A DNA stretch of 64,000 nt from Deinococcus aquiradiocola (GTDB lineage Bacteria > Deinococcota > Deinococci > Deinococcales > Deinococcaceae), in NCBI RefSeq assembly GCF_014646915.1, contig NZ_BMOE01000003.1, forward strand, positions 62,001-126,000, given 5' to 3'. Under the pieces are notes generated by a model, which did no database searches, was not told the DNA's origin, and saw nothing but the letters and a program-made list of their open reading frames with translations. Below are positions 11,283-21,429 of this stretch, piece after piece; the stretch's first letter is position 1; every line of letters starts with the position of its first letter. The position numbers and the translations under genes are program-made.

Positions 11283-12011
11283 TCAGCTGAGCTGCTGCAG
11301 GAAGCCGCGCACGGCGCCCGCGACCGGCTGCGGGCGTTCCAGCGGGAGCAGGTGGCCGCTGCCCAGGACGGTCTGGGCGGTGGCGTCCGGGAAGGCGGGC
11401 CGCACCTGTGCGTGCATGACCTGCGGTGTGATGACGGGGTCGGTGGCGGAGCTGACCAGGTGGACCGGCACCTGCACGCGCGTCATGTCGCCGCTGCGGT
11501 CTTCGCGGCTGCCGTGGTCGGGCCACGCGGCCCACGCGGAGGCGTCGGCCCGCACGCCGTCTTCTACCAGGGCGTCCAGGTCGGCTGGGGTCAGGGGGGC
11601 GCGCGTGATCGTGAGGTAGTGTTCGCGCAGGAGGTCCGGGTGGCCGTGCGCAGCCTTGAGGTCGCGCCTGCCCTCGTCGGTCATGGGTTCCGGTGACGGG
11701 GGGGACGGGGCGACGAGCAGCAGGCCCGAGAGTCCCGCCGGGCGGCGCGCCGCGAGGACCGCCGCGACCTTCGCGCCCATCGAGTGTCCCACGAGCACGT
11801 ACCGCGTCAGGCCGCGTGCCTGCACAGCCTCCAGCAGGACGTCCGCCATGCCGTCCACCGTGTGGCGGCCGTCCGTGCTGCTCCCGAAGCCCGGCAGGTC
11901 AGGCACGAGGGCCTCCCCGCCGCCCGCGTCCAGCAGGGGCAAGACGGCGCGCCACACGCGGCTGGACGTGCCGAAGCCGTGCACGAGGACCGCTGTGGGC
12001 GTGGCGGGCAT
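11283..12011 (-). CDS. Alpha/beta-fold hydrolase
   Basis: A 242-residue soluble hydrolase with oxyanion-hole HGFG (residues 11-14), nucleophile elbow GHSMG (Ser77), an aspartate in SSATDPV and catalytic histidine in GSGHLLPLE. All members of the triad are present. There is no signal peptide. It is the last gene of a four-gene coupled operon, and its start overlaps the stop of the Gfo/Idh gene by one base (TGATG). Substrate is unknown; an ester or lactone made by the upstream oxidoreductases is a reasonable guess, since sugar oxidation often yields lactones. Confidence 0.85.
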   Translation of the reverse strand: MPATPTAVLVHGFGTSSRVWRAVLPLLDAGGGEALVPDLPGFGSSTDGRHTVDGMADVLLEAVQARGLTRYVLVGHSMGAKVAAVLAARRPAGLSGLLLVAPSPPSPEPMTDEGRRDLKAAHGHPDLLREHYLTITRAPLTPADLDALVEDGVRADASAWAAWPDHGSREDRSGDMTRVQVPVHLVSSATDPVITPQVMHAQVRPAFPDATAQTVLGSGHLLPLERPQPVAGAVRGFLQQLS

Positions 12012-13129
12012 CAGGAGCGTTCCCGTTCGGTGGGGCGCGGCGGCGTGCCGCGGAACACGTCCTGCCCCTCGTGCCGGTCCAACCGGACGGGGCGACCCTC
12101 ACGCGCGGAGCGGTAGATGGCCTCCATGATCACCTGGTCCTGCAGGCCCTCCTCGCCCGGCGTGAAGGGCGTCTCACCGGTCAGCACGCAGTGCGAGAAG
12201 TGGTCGAGTTCCAGCGCGAACTGGTCCACCTCGCGGATCAGGTGCTCGCGCACGGCGTCCTCGGTGCCGACGCGCAGGCGCAGGTTGGTGTAGTCGAAGG
12301 CCGGATCGAGCGTCAGGTGCGCGTCCTCGCCCATCACGCGCACGGACCGCTGCCGGGACGCGCCGTAACTGCAGAAGCTGTTCGCGATGATCCCGCTCGG
12401 GAAGCGCAGCACGAAGCTCACGCTCTCCTCGACTTCCGTGAAGCGCGGGTCGCCGGGCGTGCTGTGCGTGTACGCGAACACCTCGGTCGGTTCCTCGCCC
12501 GTCAGGTACCGCGCGGTGTTCAGGCAGTACAGGCCCACGTCGAGCAGGCTCCCGCCGCCCGCCATGTCGCGCTTCAGGCGCCACTGGCCCTCGTCCGGCT
12601 CGACCTGCACGTCGGTCGCCTCGATGAGCTTCACGCGGCCGAGCGTGCCGTCCCGCATCAGGTCGCGGGCCGCCTGGTGGTGCGGCGTGTACTGAATGCG
12701 GTACGCGGTCATGAGAAGCACGCCCGCGTTTTGGCAGGCGTCTACCATCGCCTGGGCGTCCTGCACGCTGACCGACAGGGGCTTCTCGCACAGGACGTGC
12801 TTGCCGATGGCGGCGGCGCGTTCCGTGAACTCGCGGTGCTGCGCGTTCGGCAGCACGATGAACACGGCCTGCACGTCCGGGCGGTCCTTCAGGCGTTCGA
12901 GTTCGTCGTAGGTGTACACGTCGTCGTCCCGCAGGCCGAGCTGCCGGGCCTGCTGGGTGGCCTTGTCGCGGTCGCCGCTCACGAGGGCCGCGAGGCGCGA
13001 CTGGCCGCTCAGGTGGAAGGCCGGGTACAGTTCCTGCGAGGTCAGGTCCCCCAGGCCGATGACGGCGTAACCGACGCGCTCGTCGGGCGGGAGGATCTTC
13101 AGTCGGGCGTCGGTGTTCAGTGGGGTCAC
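12011..13129 (-). CDS. Gfo/Idh/MocA-family oxidoreductase
   Basis: A 372-residue NAD(P)-dependent dehydrogenase. The Rossmann segment reads YAVIGLGDLTSQ (about residues 21-32) and is followed by the CEKP motif with the conserved lysine. The C-terminal GFO-like domain contains GGGSLLDVGLYCLN with the aspartate used in catalysis. Such enzymes oxidise sugars, inositol or sugar acids. No secretion signal is present, unlike classic glucose-fructose oxidoreductase. The start is GTG 13129, overlapping the stop of the GMC gene (GTGA). Confidence 0.88.
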   Translation of the reverse strand: MTPLNTDARLKILPPDERVGYAVIGLGDLTSQELYPAFHLSGQSRLAALVSGDRDKATQQARQLGLRDDDVYTYDELERLKDRPDVQAVFIVLPNAQHREFTERAAAIGKHVLCEKPLSVSVQDAQAMVDACQNAGVLLMTAYRIQYTPHHQAARDLMRDGTLGRVKLIEATDVQVEPDEGQWRLKRDMAGGGSLLDVGLYCLNTARYLTGEEPTEVFAYTHSTPGDPRFTEVEESVSFVLRFPSGIIANSFCSYGASRQRSVRVMGEDAHLTLDPAFDYTNLRLRVGTEDAVREHLIREVDQFALELDHFSHCVLTGETPFTPGEEGLQDQVIMEAIYRSAREGRPVRLDRHEGQDVFRGTPPRPTERERS

Positions 13130-14655
13130 GCTTCACCTCTGTTCATGTGGTGCAGGAGTCGGTCGGCGGTCCTCAGGCTGAGGGCCATGATGGTGAGGGC
13201 GGGGTTGGCGCTCAGGGCGCTGGGAAAGGTGCTGTTGTCGCTGATCCACAGGTTCTGCAGGTCGTGCGCCCGGCCGTACGGATCCACGACGCTGCTCTGC
13301 GGGTCCGTCCCCATGCGGGCCGTCCCGATGGTGTGCGCGGCGCGCGGGAAGGCCCAGATGCCGGTCGCGCCCGCCGCCTCCCAGATGCGGCGCATGAGGT
13401 CTTCGGCGTGCTGCGTCATGCGGCGCTCGTTGTCGCCGAACGTGAAGTGCACGCGCGGTTTCGGAAGGCCCCACGCGTCGTGCTCGTCCGACAGTTCGAG
13501 GTAGTTGTGGTCGTACGGGAGGCAGTCGCCGAGGATGTTGATGCCCGCCACGTGGTTGTAGCCCGCCATGTGCTCGTGCAGCGCGGCGCCCCACGTGCCG
13601 GTGCCGCGCGTGTACTGCGTGGCGTACGTGACGGGCATCACGCCGATGCTCTGCAGCAGGTAGCCGCCCACGAGGCCCGGCACGCGGTGCGTGTCCTCGC
13701 TGATGAGCGAGCCGGGAATGCCGCGGTTGGGGCGCACCGATTCCGGAAACTGCCCCCACACCTGCACGCCGGTGTGCGCCATGAAGTTCCGGCCGACCTG
13801 CCCGCTGCTGTTGGCGAGGTCGTGCATGAGCAGCATGCGGGGCGTCTCGACGGCGCCCGCGCTGAGCACCACGATGTCGGCCTCCAGCAGGTGCTGTTCG
13901 CCGTACCGCAGGTACTCCACGCCCGTCACGCGGTCCCCGTCGCGGCGGAAGCCGGTCACGTAACTGCCGTCCAGAATGCGTGCGCCGTGATGTTCGGCCA
14001 GCGCGAGGTACGTGACGTCCAGGCTGGCTTTCGCGCCGGTCGAGCAGCCCGCCTGGCAGAAGCCGCGGTTGCTGCACGCGGGCCGCTCACCGTAGCCTTC
14101 CTGCGTCTGGGGGCGGCTGAGGGCGGCGTTCGCGGCGGGACTGGTGCGCAGCCCGAGCGCGTCGCAGCCGCGCGCCATGAGTTCCGCCGCGCCGTTGAGC
14201 GGGAGGGGCGGGTGCCGGTACGGCTGGCGGCGTGGCGGTCCCCAGGGGTACGTGCTGGGGCCGGACACGCCCAGGAACGGTTCGATCTCGTCGTAGTACC
14301 GTTCGAGGTCCGCGTATTCCAGTGGCCAGTCCACGCCCTGCCCGAACTCGCTGTGCAGGCGCAGGTCGTCCGGCTGGGCGCGCGGGGTGTACGCGGTGTA
14401 GTGCAGGGTGGAGCCGCCCACGCCGCGCCCGCTGTTGTTGCGGCCGAAGGCGAGCGGGTCGTTGCCTGCCGAGAGGCGTTCGTCCATCCAGAAGAGGCCC
14501 GCCTGCGCGACCTCGTCCGTCGCGACGCCGTGCGGCGGGTGGCGCAGGCCCGCTTCGAGTGCCGTGACCTGCACGCCCGCCTGCGCGAGCCGCGCGAGGA
14601 GGGGTGCGCCGCCCGCGCCGGTGCCGATCACGGCGACGCGCGTGCGGGCGTTCAC
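13126..14655 (-). CDS. GMC-family FAD-dependent oxidoreductase
   Basis: A 509-residue flavoprotein. The FAD dinucleotide-binding motif IGTGAGGAPLLARL lies at residues 10-23. A GMC signature follows (SGRGVGGSTLHYTAYTP), and the C-terminal HTIGTARMGTDP with SALSANPALTIMALSLR supplies the conserved histidine and asparagine. It is close to sugar or gluconate dehydrogenase large subunits, which pair with a subunit 3 like the one encoded just upstream. No Tat signal is seen, so this pair would act in the cytoplasm. The start is GTG 14655, overlapping the upstream stop. Confidence 0.9.
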   Translation of the reverse strand: MNARTRVAVIGTGAGGAPLLARLAQAGVQVTALEAGLRHPPHGVATDEVAQAGLFWMDERLSAGNDPLAFGRNNSGRGVGGSTLHYTAYTPRAQPDDLRLHSEFGQGVDWPLEYADLERYYDEIEPFLGVSGPSTYPWGPPRRQPYRHPPLPLNGAAELMARGCDALGLRTSPAANAALSRPQTQEGYGERPACSNRGFCQAGCSTGAKASLDVTYLALAEHHGARILDGSYVTGFRRDGDRVTGVEYLRYGEQHLLEADIVVLSAGAVETPRMLLMHDLANSSGQVGRNFMAHTGVQVWGQFPESVRPNRGIPGSLISEDTHRVPGLVGGYLLQSIGVMPVTYATQYTRGTGTWGAALHEHMAGYNHVAGINILGDCLPYDHNYLELSDEHDAWGLPKPRVHFTFGDNERRMTQHAEDLMRRIWEAAGATGIWAFPRAAHTIGTARMGTDPQSSVVDPYGRAHDLQNLWISDNSTFPSALSANPALTIMALSLRTADRLLHHMNRGEA

Positions 14656-15203
14656 GCGTCCTCCCCGCGCAGCAGGGCGAGGGCGGCCGCCTCGTTGGGG
14701 TCGAGGCGGTCCAGGCGCGTCTCGGTCCAGCCGTGCGCGTCCGCGAAGCCCACGTACCCGATGGCGGCCTGCGCGGCGGGGTGCGAGTAGTAGCCTTCGG
14801 TCAGTTCGGCGAGCAGGTCCTCGAAGGCGTGCGGGTGGGCGGCCTGCAGGGCGTGCAGCGCCTCGTCCTGCAGGCCGCCGTCCAGCGCGGTGAAGTCGCC
14901 GGGCAGGGCGGCGAGCAGGGCGCGGTAGCTGGCCTCGTCGGGCGGCAGGTGGTCGTACCGCCAGCCGTCCGTATCGCCGCTGGCGAGGCGCGCGTCGATG
15001 CGGCGCGCGAGCGGCATGTGTGCCGGGTCGTGCGGGACGAGCCTCACGCTGAGCGCTTCGAGGCGGGCGAACTCCTCGAAGTTGAAGACGTGCGGCCTCG
15101 GGACGGTCGCGGGGTTCAGGCGGGCGGTCAGCGCGGCGCGGGTGGGCGCGGTCACGCGGTCGTCCTGCAGGAGTCGGGTGATCGGGTCGCGGTCGGCGGT
15201 CAT
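14652..15203 (-). CDS. Gluconate 2-dehydrogenase subunit 3-like protein
   Basis: A 183-residue protein of the gluconate 2-dehydrogenase subunit 3 type (RDPITRLLQDDRVTAPTRAALTARL at the N-terminus, EGYYSHPAAQAAIGYVG near the end). It usually forms a complex with a GMC large subunit, and that gene follows at once with an overlap. Family members normally carry a Tat leader; this one begins directly at the conserved region (ATG 15203), so either the complex is cytoplasmic or export differs. It is the first gene of the operon running leftward to 11283. Confidence 0.8.
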   Translation of the reverse strand: MTADRDPITRLLQDDRVTAPTRAALTARLNPATVPRPHVFNFEEFARLEALSVRLVPHDPAHMPLARRIDARLASGDTDGWRYDHLPPDEASYRALLAALPGDFTALDGGLQDEALHALQAAHPHAFEDLLAELTEGYYSHPAAQAAIGYVGFADAHGWTETRLDRLDPNEAAALALLRGEDA

Positions 15204-15513
15204 CGGTGCTCCGGGAACCGGCGGGCGGGCTGGGGACGGTAGGAGGGGACAGGCATGGTGGTTCCAGTGTCGTGTCCCTGGCGGGCTGAACTGTACTTCG
15301 GCTGACGACATGAGCGGAGCCTCAAGGTTGTGGGAGGGGCGGAGCGGCGTGTGCGGGGGAGGGTGTGGGTACGCTGCTGGTGGGGACATCTGAACTTGAG
15401 GGGTGTGGTCCCACATCCAAGAATGCACGTGAGGTGATTCACATGCTCGTTCCAGCATCACACTCGGGCACCCGCGCCGCTCCTCTCCGGCCCCCGCGCC
15501 GGAAGGGACGCCC
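15204..15513. other. Divergent intergenic region before cydD
   Basis: About 310 bases without a gene. It must hold the promoters of the leftward oxidoreductase operon and of cydDCAB. The one clear site is the CRP-type palindrome at 15428-15443. A -10-like CACACT (15459-15464) lies downstream of it. I see no terminator or RNA gene. Confidence 0.6.
15428..15443. promoter_or_regulatory. CRP/FNR-superfamily palindrome upstream of cydD
   Basis: CGTGAGGTGATTCACA contains GTGA-N6-TCAC, the core of a CRP-type site (TGTGA-N6-TCACA), centred about 78 bp before the cydD ATG. It is not the FNR core TTGAT-N4-ATCAA. A CRP-family regulator of the bd oxidase operon is plausible. Confidence 0.5.
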
Positions 15514-17208
15514 ATGAGCCTCCGGGACCTGCACCGCACCCCCCGGCTGCGGCCTGCCCTCGCCCGCAGTGCCGTGTACAGCGCCGCCCAGCTCGGCGGC
15601 ACGCTCCTCGCCTGGATCACGGCCGCGCACATCGTCGCCGCCGCCCTCTTCCAGCACGCCACCCCCACCCCCCGGCAGCTCGCGGCGGTGGCCGCCGGAC
15701 TGCTGCTGCGCGCGGCGGGCCTCGCCCTGCGCGACCATGGCGCCGCCCGGCTCGCCGCCCACACCGTGCGCGAATGGCGTGACGCGGGCACGCTGGCCGC
15801 CCTGCAGCTCGGTCCGGTCCTCCTCAGCGACGACCGCGCCAGCGACCTCGAACGCCTCACCGGCGACACCGCCTCCCGCCTCACCCCGTACTACGCCCGC
15901 TACCTCCCGCAGGCCGTCCACGCCGCTGTCGCCGCCACCGCCGTCCTGGCCGCCGTGACGGTCCTCGATCCCGCCAGTGCCGCCGTGCTCGCCGTGACCG
16001 GCCCGCTCACCGTCGTGTTCCTGGCCCTGGTGGGCCTCGCCGCGCAGGCGCAGACGGAACGGCAGTGGCTGGCGCACACCCGCCTCTCCGCGCGCCTCGT
16101 GACGCTCGTGCGCGCCCTGCCGACCCTGCACGCCTTCGGGCAGGTCGGCACGTACCGCGACCTGCTGCGCGCCAGCGCCGACGCCCAGCGCGTCACGACG
16201 CTCCGCGTGCTGAAGGTCGCGTTCCTGAGCGGCTTCGTGATGGATTTCGCCGCGACGCTCGGCACGGCCCTCGCCGCCGTGTGGATCGGCGTGCGCCTCT
16301 TCGAGGGTCACGCGGCGCTCGCCCCGACCCTCGCGGCCCTGATGCTCGTCCCGGAATTCTTCGGCCCGCTCCGTCAGCTCGGCACGGACCGGCACGCCGC
16401 CCTGGACGCCGAGCCGGTCGCCGCGCGCCTCACGGCCCTCCTCGCCCGCCCGCTCGCCCCGTCCGGTTCCGTCCGCACCGAGGGGGCCGCCGTGCCGCAC
16501 CTGCGGCTGCTCGGCGCCAGCCCCGCCCTGCATGTCGGCACCCCGGAGGCAGGCCATCCGGACGACCGGCGCGGCACGCCCCTCACGCTCGACCTGCCGC
16601 CCGGCACGCACGCCGCCCTGCTCGGCCCCAGCGGCAGCGGCAAGACCACCCTGCTGCACGCGCTGCGCAAGCACCTCCCGCACTTTGGGCAGATCCTCGT
16701 GGACGGCGAGGCGCTCGACACCCTCGACAGCGCAGGCTGGCAGGCCCGCGTCGCCCTCGTGCCGCAGCACCCGCGCCTCGTGTCGGGCAGCGTCCGCGAC
16801 AACCTGCGCCTGCTGGCCGACGCGGACGACGCCGCCCTCTGGCGCGCCCTGGACGCCGTGGACCTCGGTACGGTCGTCCGCGCGATGCCCGCCGGGCTCG
16901 ACACGCCGCTCGGCGAGGGCGGACAGGTCCTCAGCGGCGGCGAGACGGCCCGCCTCGCGCTCGCCCGCGCCCTGCTGAGCGGCGCGCCGGTCGTGCTGCT
17001 TGACGAGGTGACCGCGCACCTCGACGCGCACACCGAGAAGGGCGTCCACGCGCTGCTGCACCGCGCGCTCGCCGGACGCACCGTGATCCTCGCCACGCAC
17101 CGCGCCGTGCCGCCCGGCTTCACGGCCGCGCACCTCACCCGCCCCGCCCACGGACCGGCAGGGAGACCGGCTGTGAGACCGGACACTGACCCGGACGTGG
17201 CCGCATGA
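15514..17208 (+). CDS. cydD: Thiol reductant ABC exporter, CydD subunit
   Basis: A 564-residue half ABC transporter that together with CydC exports glutathione or cysteine-type reductants needed to assemble cytochrome bd. An N-terminal six-helix membrane domain (about 1-320) precedes the ATPase domain with Walker A LLGPSGSGKTT, signature LSGGETARLALARALL and Walker B VVLLDEVTAHLD. It is first in the cydDCAB operon, and its TGA overlaps the cydC ATG. Length is normal. Confidence 0.93.
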   Translation: MSLRDLHRTPRLRPALARSAVYSAAQLGGTLLAWITAAHIVAAALFQHATPTPRQLAAVAAGLLLRAAGLALRDHGAARLAAHTVREWRDAGTLAALQLGPVLLSDDRASDLERLTGDTASRLTPYYARYLPQAVHAAVAATAVLAAVTVLDPASAAVLAVTGPLTVVFLALVGLAAQAQTERQWLAHTRLSARLVTLVRALPTLHAFGQVGTYRDLLRASADAQRVTTLRVLKVAFLSGFVMDFAATLGTALAAVWIGVRLFEGHAALAPTLAALMLVPEFFGPLRQLGTDRHAALDAEPVAARLTALLARPLAPSGSVRTEGAAVPHLRLLGASPALHVGTPEAGHPDDRRGTPLTLDLPPGTHAALLGPSGSGKTTLLHALRKHLPHFGQILVDGEALDTLDSAGWQARVALVPQHPRLVSGSVRDNLRLLADADDAALWRALDAVDLGTVVRAMPAGLDTPLGEGGQVLSGGETARLALARALLSGAPVVLLDEVTAHLDAHTEKGVHALLHRALAGRTVILATHRAVPPGFTAAHLTRPAHGPAGRPAVRPDTDPDVAA

Positions 17209-18809
17209 CCCGCGCCCTGCTGCTCGGCGTGCTCGCCGCGCTCGCCGGGGTGGGCCTCGCGGGCAGTTCCGGCCTGCTCATCTCACGCGCCGCCACGTTC
17301 CCCGCCACCTTCCTCGCCCTCACGCTGCTCGTCACGACCGTCCGCGCGCTCGGCGTGGGACGCGCCGCCCTGCGCTACGCCGAACGCCTCACCGGACACG
17401 ACGCGGCCCTGAAACGCGGCGCCGCGCAGCGCGAAGCGCTCTTCACGCGCCTCGCCGGCTTCGGCCGCGACCTGCTCGCCCACGAACGCACCGGCGACAC
17501 CCTCGCCCGCCTGAACGCCGACACCGACGCCCGCCAGATGTACGCCCTGCGCGCCGCGCTGCCGCTCGCCGCGCTGACCGGGACCCTGCTGCTGCTCGGT
17601 GCGTGGCTCTTCACGCTCGACCCGCTGCTCGGCCTGACGGGCGCCGTCCCGCTCGCCGTCGCCGCGCTCGCCGTGCTGCCCCTGCGCGCCCCCATGACGG
17701 CCCTCACCCGCGACCAGGTCGAGGCGGCCCGCCACCACGGCACCCTCCTCCTCGACGCGCTCGCCAGCAGCGGCGACGGCGCCGCCCGCACCGCCCTCCC
17801 CGCCCTGAATGCCCTCAGCGCCCGCCTGGAACTCGGCACGCTGCAGGAGGCGGCCCTCACGCGCCGACTCACGGCCGTGCAGGGCCTGCTGTTCACGCTC
17901 GCCGTCACGGGCGTCCTCGCGCGCGGCGCCACCCTCGTCGCGGACGGCACCCTGCCCGGCGTGCAGTTCGCGGCCGTGCTGCTGGCCGTGACCGCCGCCT
18001 TCGACGCGCTCGCCGGACTCGGGCAGGTGCCCGCCGCGCACGCCGCCCGGCACGCCGCCCTCGCCCGCCACGCCGCCCTGACCGCCGTGACGCCCACCGT
18101 CACCGCGCCCCCCACCCCCACCCCCGTCCCGGACGGCCCGCTCGACCTGCACGTGCAGGACGTCACGGTCCTGCGCGCCGGGCGGCAGGTGCTGCACGGC
18201 ACCACCCTGCACCTTCAGGGCAGCGAGCGCGTCGCCGTCGTCGGCCCGAGCGGCGGCGGCAAGACCACCCTCGCCCGCCTCCTCACCCGCGACCTCGATC
18301 CCGCTGCGGGCCGCGTCACCTGGGGCGGCGTGCCGCTCCCGCAGCTCGACCCGGCCGCCCTGCGCCGCAACGTCAGCCTGCACGAACAGGACGCGCCGCT
18401 CCTCGACGGCACCCTGCGCGAGAACCTGCTCCTCGCGAACCCCGCCCTGCCCGACACGGCCCTGCAGGCCATGCTGGACGACCTGCACCTCCCGCACCGC
18501 CTGGACGACTGGGTGGGGGAGGGCGGCACGCGACTCTCCGGCGGGGAACGCGCCCGCGTGTCCATCGCCCGCGCCCTCCTGAAACCCGCCCGCCTCCTCA
18601 TTCTCGACGAACCCACCGCGCACCTCGACCAGGATGACGAACAGGTCGTGCTGCACGCCGTGCAGCGTCACCTCGCGGGACGCGCCCTGCTGCTCCTCAC
18701 GCACCGCGTGGCCCCCCTCGCCCTCGCCACCCGCGTCCTGCACCTCCAGGACGGCCACCTCACGCCCGCCCCCACCCCCGTTCCCGCTGGAGGGACCCCC
18801 CATGACTGA
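17205..18809 (+). CDS. cydC: Thiol reductant ABC exporter, CydC subunit
   Basis: A 534-residue partner of CydD. The membrane domain starts immediately ([30 protein letters not shown]); the N-terminal glycine-serine helix is typical of CydC. The ATPase domain shows [32 protein letters not shown] and [12 protein letters not shown]. It overlaps cydD by 4 bases and cydA by 8, so all subunits are likely made from one coupled message. Confidence 0.93.
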   Translation: MTRALLLGVLAALAGVGLAGSSGLLISRAATFPATFLALTLLVTTVRALGVGRAALRYAERLTGHDAALKRGAAQREALFTRLAGFGRDLLAHERTGDTLARLNADTDARQMYALRAALPLAALTGTLLLLGAWLFTLDPLLGLTGAVPLAVAALAVLPLRAPMTALTRDQVEAARHHGTLLLDALASSGDGAARTALPALNALSARLELGTLQEAALTRRLTAVQGLLFTLAVTGVLARGATLVADGTLPGVQFAAVLLAVTAAFDALAGLGQVPAAHAARHAALARHAALTAVTPTVTAPPTPTPVPDGPLDLHVQDVTVLRAGRQVLHGTTLHLQGSERVAVVGPSGGGKTTLARLLTRDLDPAAGRVTWGGVPLPQLDPAALRRNVSLHEQDAPLLDGTLRENLLLANPALPDTALQAMLDDLHLPHRLDDWVGEGGTRLSGGERARVSIARALLKPARLLILDEPTAHLDQDDEQVVLHAVQRHLAGRALLLLTHRVAPLALATRVLHLQDGHLTPAPTPVPAGGTPHD

Positions 18810-20213
18810 ACTGTTCGGCTTCAGCACCCTCGACCTGTCGCGCTTCCAGTTCGCGACGACCAGCATCTTCCATTACTTCTTCGTGCCGTTCACGGTCGGC
18901 TTCGCGCTCATCATCGCGATCTTCCAGACCATCGCGTACCGCACGCAGAGCCCCCGCATGGAGAACCTCACCCGCTTCTTCGGTCACCTGTTCTTCATCA
19001 ACTTCGCGGTGGGCGTCGTGACCGGCATCGTGCAGGAATTCCAGTTCGGCATGAACTGGTCGGTGTTCAGCAACTTCGTCGGCAACATCTTCGGCGTGCC
19101 GCTCGCCCTGGAAGTCCTGATGGCCTTCTTCCTCGAAAGCACCTTCCTGGGCCTGTGGTGGTTCGGCCGGGACCGCCTGCCGCGCTGGGCGACGCTCGCC
19201 AGCATCTGGATCGTGGCGCTCGGCACCAGCATCAGCGCCTTCTGGATCATCATCGCGAACGCCTGGATGCAGCACCCCGTCGGGTACACCATCCAGAACG
19301 GGCAGGCCGTCATGACGGACTTCTGGGCCGTGGTCTTCAACCCCAAGGGCCTCGAATGGTTCGCGCACCTCTGGACCGGCTCCCTCACGGTCGGCGCGTT
19401 CTTCGTGCTCGCCGTCAGCGCGTACCACCTGCGCCGCAAGCACGAGACGGACGCCTTCCTCGTGAGCTTCAAGGTCGCGCTCGTCGTCGCGCTCGCCGGG
19501 TCCGCCGGCGTGATCCTCGCCGGGCACGAACAGGGCCAGAGCGCCGTGCGTGACCAGCCCATGAAGTACGCCGCCTTCAGCGCCCTGTGGGACACGCCCA
19601 CCGGCAAAGGCATGCCCGAAAGTCTCGTCGCGTTCCCCAGCAACAGCCAGGGACGGAACACCTTCGAGCTGAGCGTCCCGTACGTCGGCTCGCTCCTCGC
19701 CTTCAACAACTTCAGCTCGCAGGCCAAGGGCCTCCACGAACTGCAGGCCGAGAGCGTCCGCAAGTACGGTCCCGGCAACTACATCCCCTACGTCTGGCCC
19801 GTGTACTGGGCGTTCCGTATCATGGTCGGCCTGGGCGGCGTGATGCTCCTCACCGCCCTGTACTTCGCGTGGCGCTGGCGCGCCGGGAAACTCGCCGACC
19901 CCGGCCGCCTGTACCCGCTGCTGCTCGCCATGCCGCTCGCGCCGCACCTCGCGAACTTCAGCGGCTGGATCGCCACCGAGATGGGCCGCCAGCCGTGGGT
20001 GGTGCAGGGCCTGCTGCGCACCGGCGACGCCGTCAGCAGCCTCAGACCCCTCCCCGTCCTGCTGAGCCTCGCCGCGTTCTGGGTGGTGTACCTCCTCCTG
20101 ATCGGCCTGGACGTGTACCTCCTGACCCGCACCGCCCGCGCAGGCATGCACGCGCCCGACGTGGAAGCGCAGGGCATGCCCGCCCCGCACTACCTGCCGG
20201 AAGGCGGCACGCT

Positions 20214-20217
<4 letters not shown>
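18802..20217 (+). CDS. cydA: Cytochrome bd ubiquinol oxidase subunit I
   Basis: A 471-residue integral membrane subunit of the bd-type quinol oxidase, a high-affinity terminal oxidase. Haem ligands are visible: His24 ([10 protein letters not shown]), His189 (FAHLWTGS) and Met341 (FRIMVGLG). The proton-channel glutamates are Glu104 and Glu112, and the GRQPWVVQG motif is present. The stretch between the Q-loop landmarks is short, so this is the short-Q-loop form. Start ATG 18802 sits behind CTGGAGGGA and overlaps cydC. It acts with CydB, which overlaps its stop. Confidence 0.96.
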
Positions 20218-21242
<1,025 letters not shown>

Positions 21243-21279
21243 TCCCCGGTCGAAGCGAGCTCCAGGAGGCCAGCCGAGT

Positions 21280-21333
21280 GAAGAGGGTGTCGACAGGACG
21301 GCGTGGCGGAGGCGGAACTGGAGCGAAACCGGA
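21280..21333. repeat. Possible degenerate copy of the intergenic repeat
   Basis: The end of this stretch (AACTGGAGCGAAACCGGA, 21316-21333) differs at three bases from the end of the copy at 51354-51460. The preceding 30 bases also resemble that copy loosely. It is a weak third member of the family. Confidence 0.3.
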
Positions 21334-21417
21334 CGACCACGCGCCAGGGCACGGCGCAACGAGACGCGCGCGTCCGGACAGTCAGCACGCACACCGCCCG
21401 GACGCGCACCAGCACGC

Positions 21418-21423
21418 TAGACT
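21418..21423 (+). promoter_or_regulatory. -10 box of a leaderless promoter (M42 peptidase)
   Basis: TAGACT ends 6 bases before ATG 21430, so the transcript should begin at or next to the start codon. No Shine-Dalgarno sequence is present. Confidence 0.55.
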
Positions 21424-21429
21424 TCCCGG

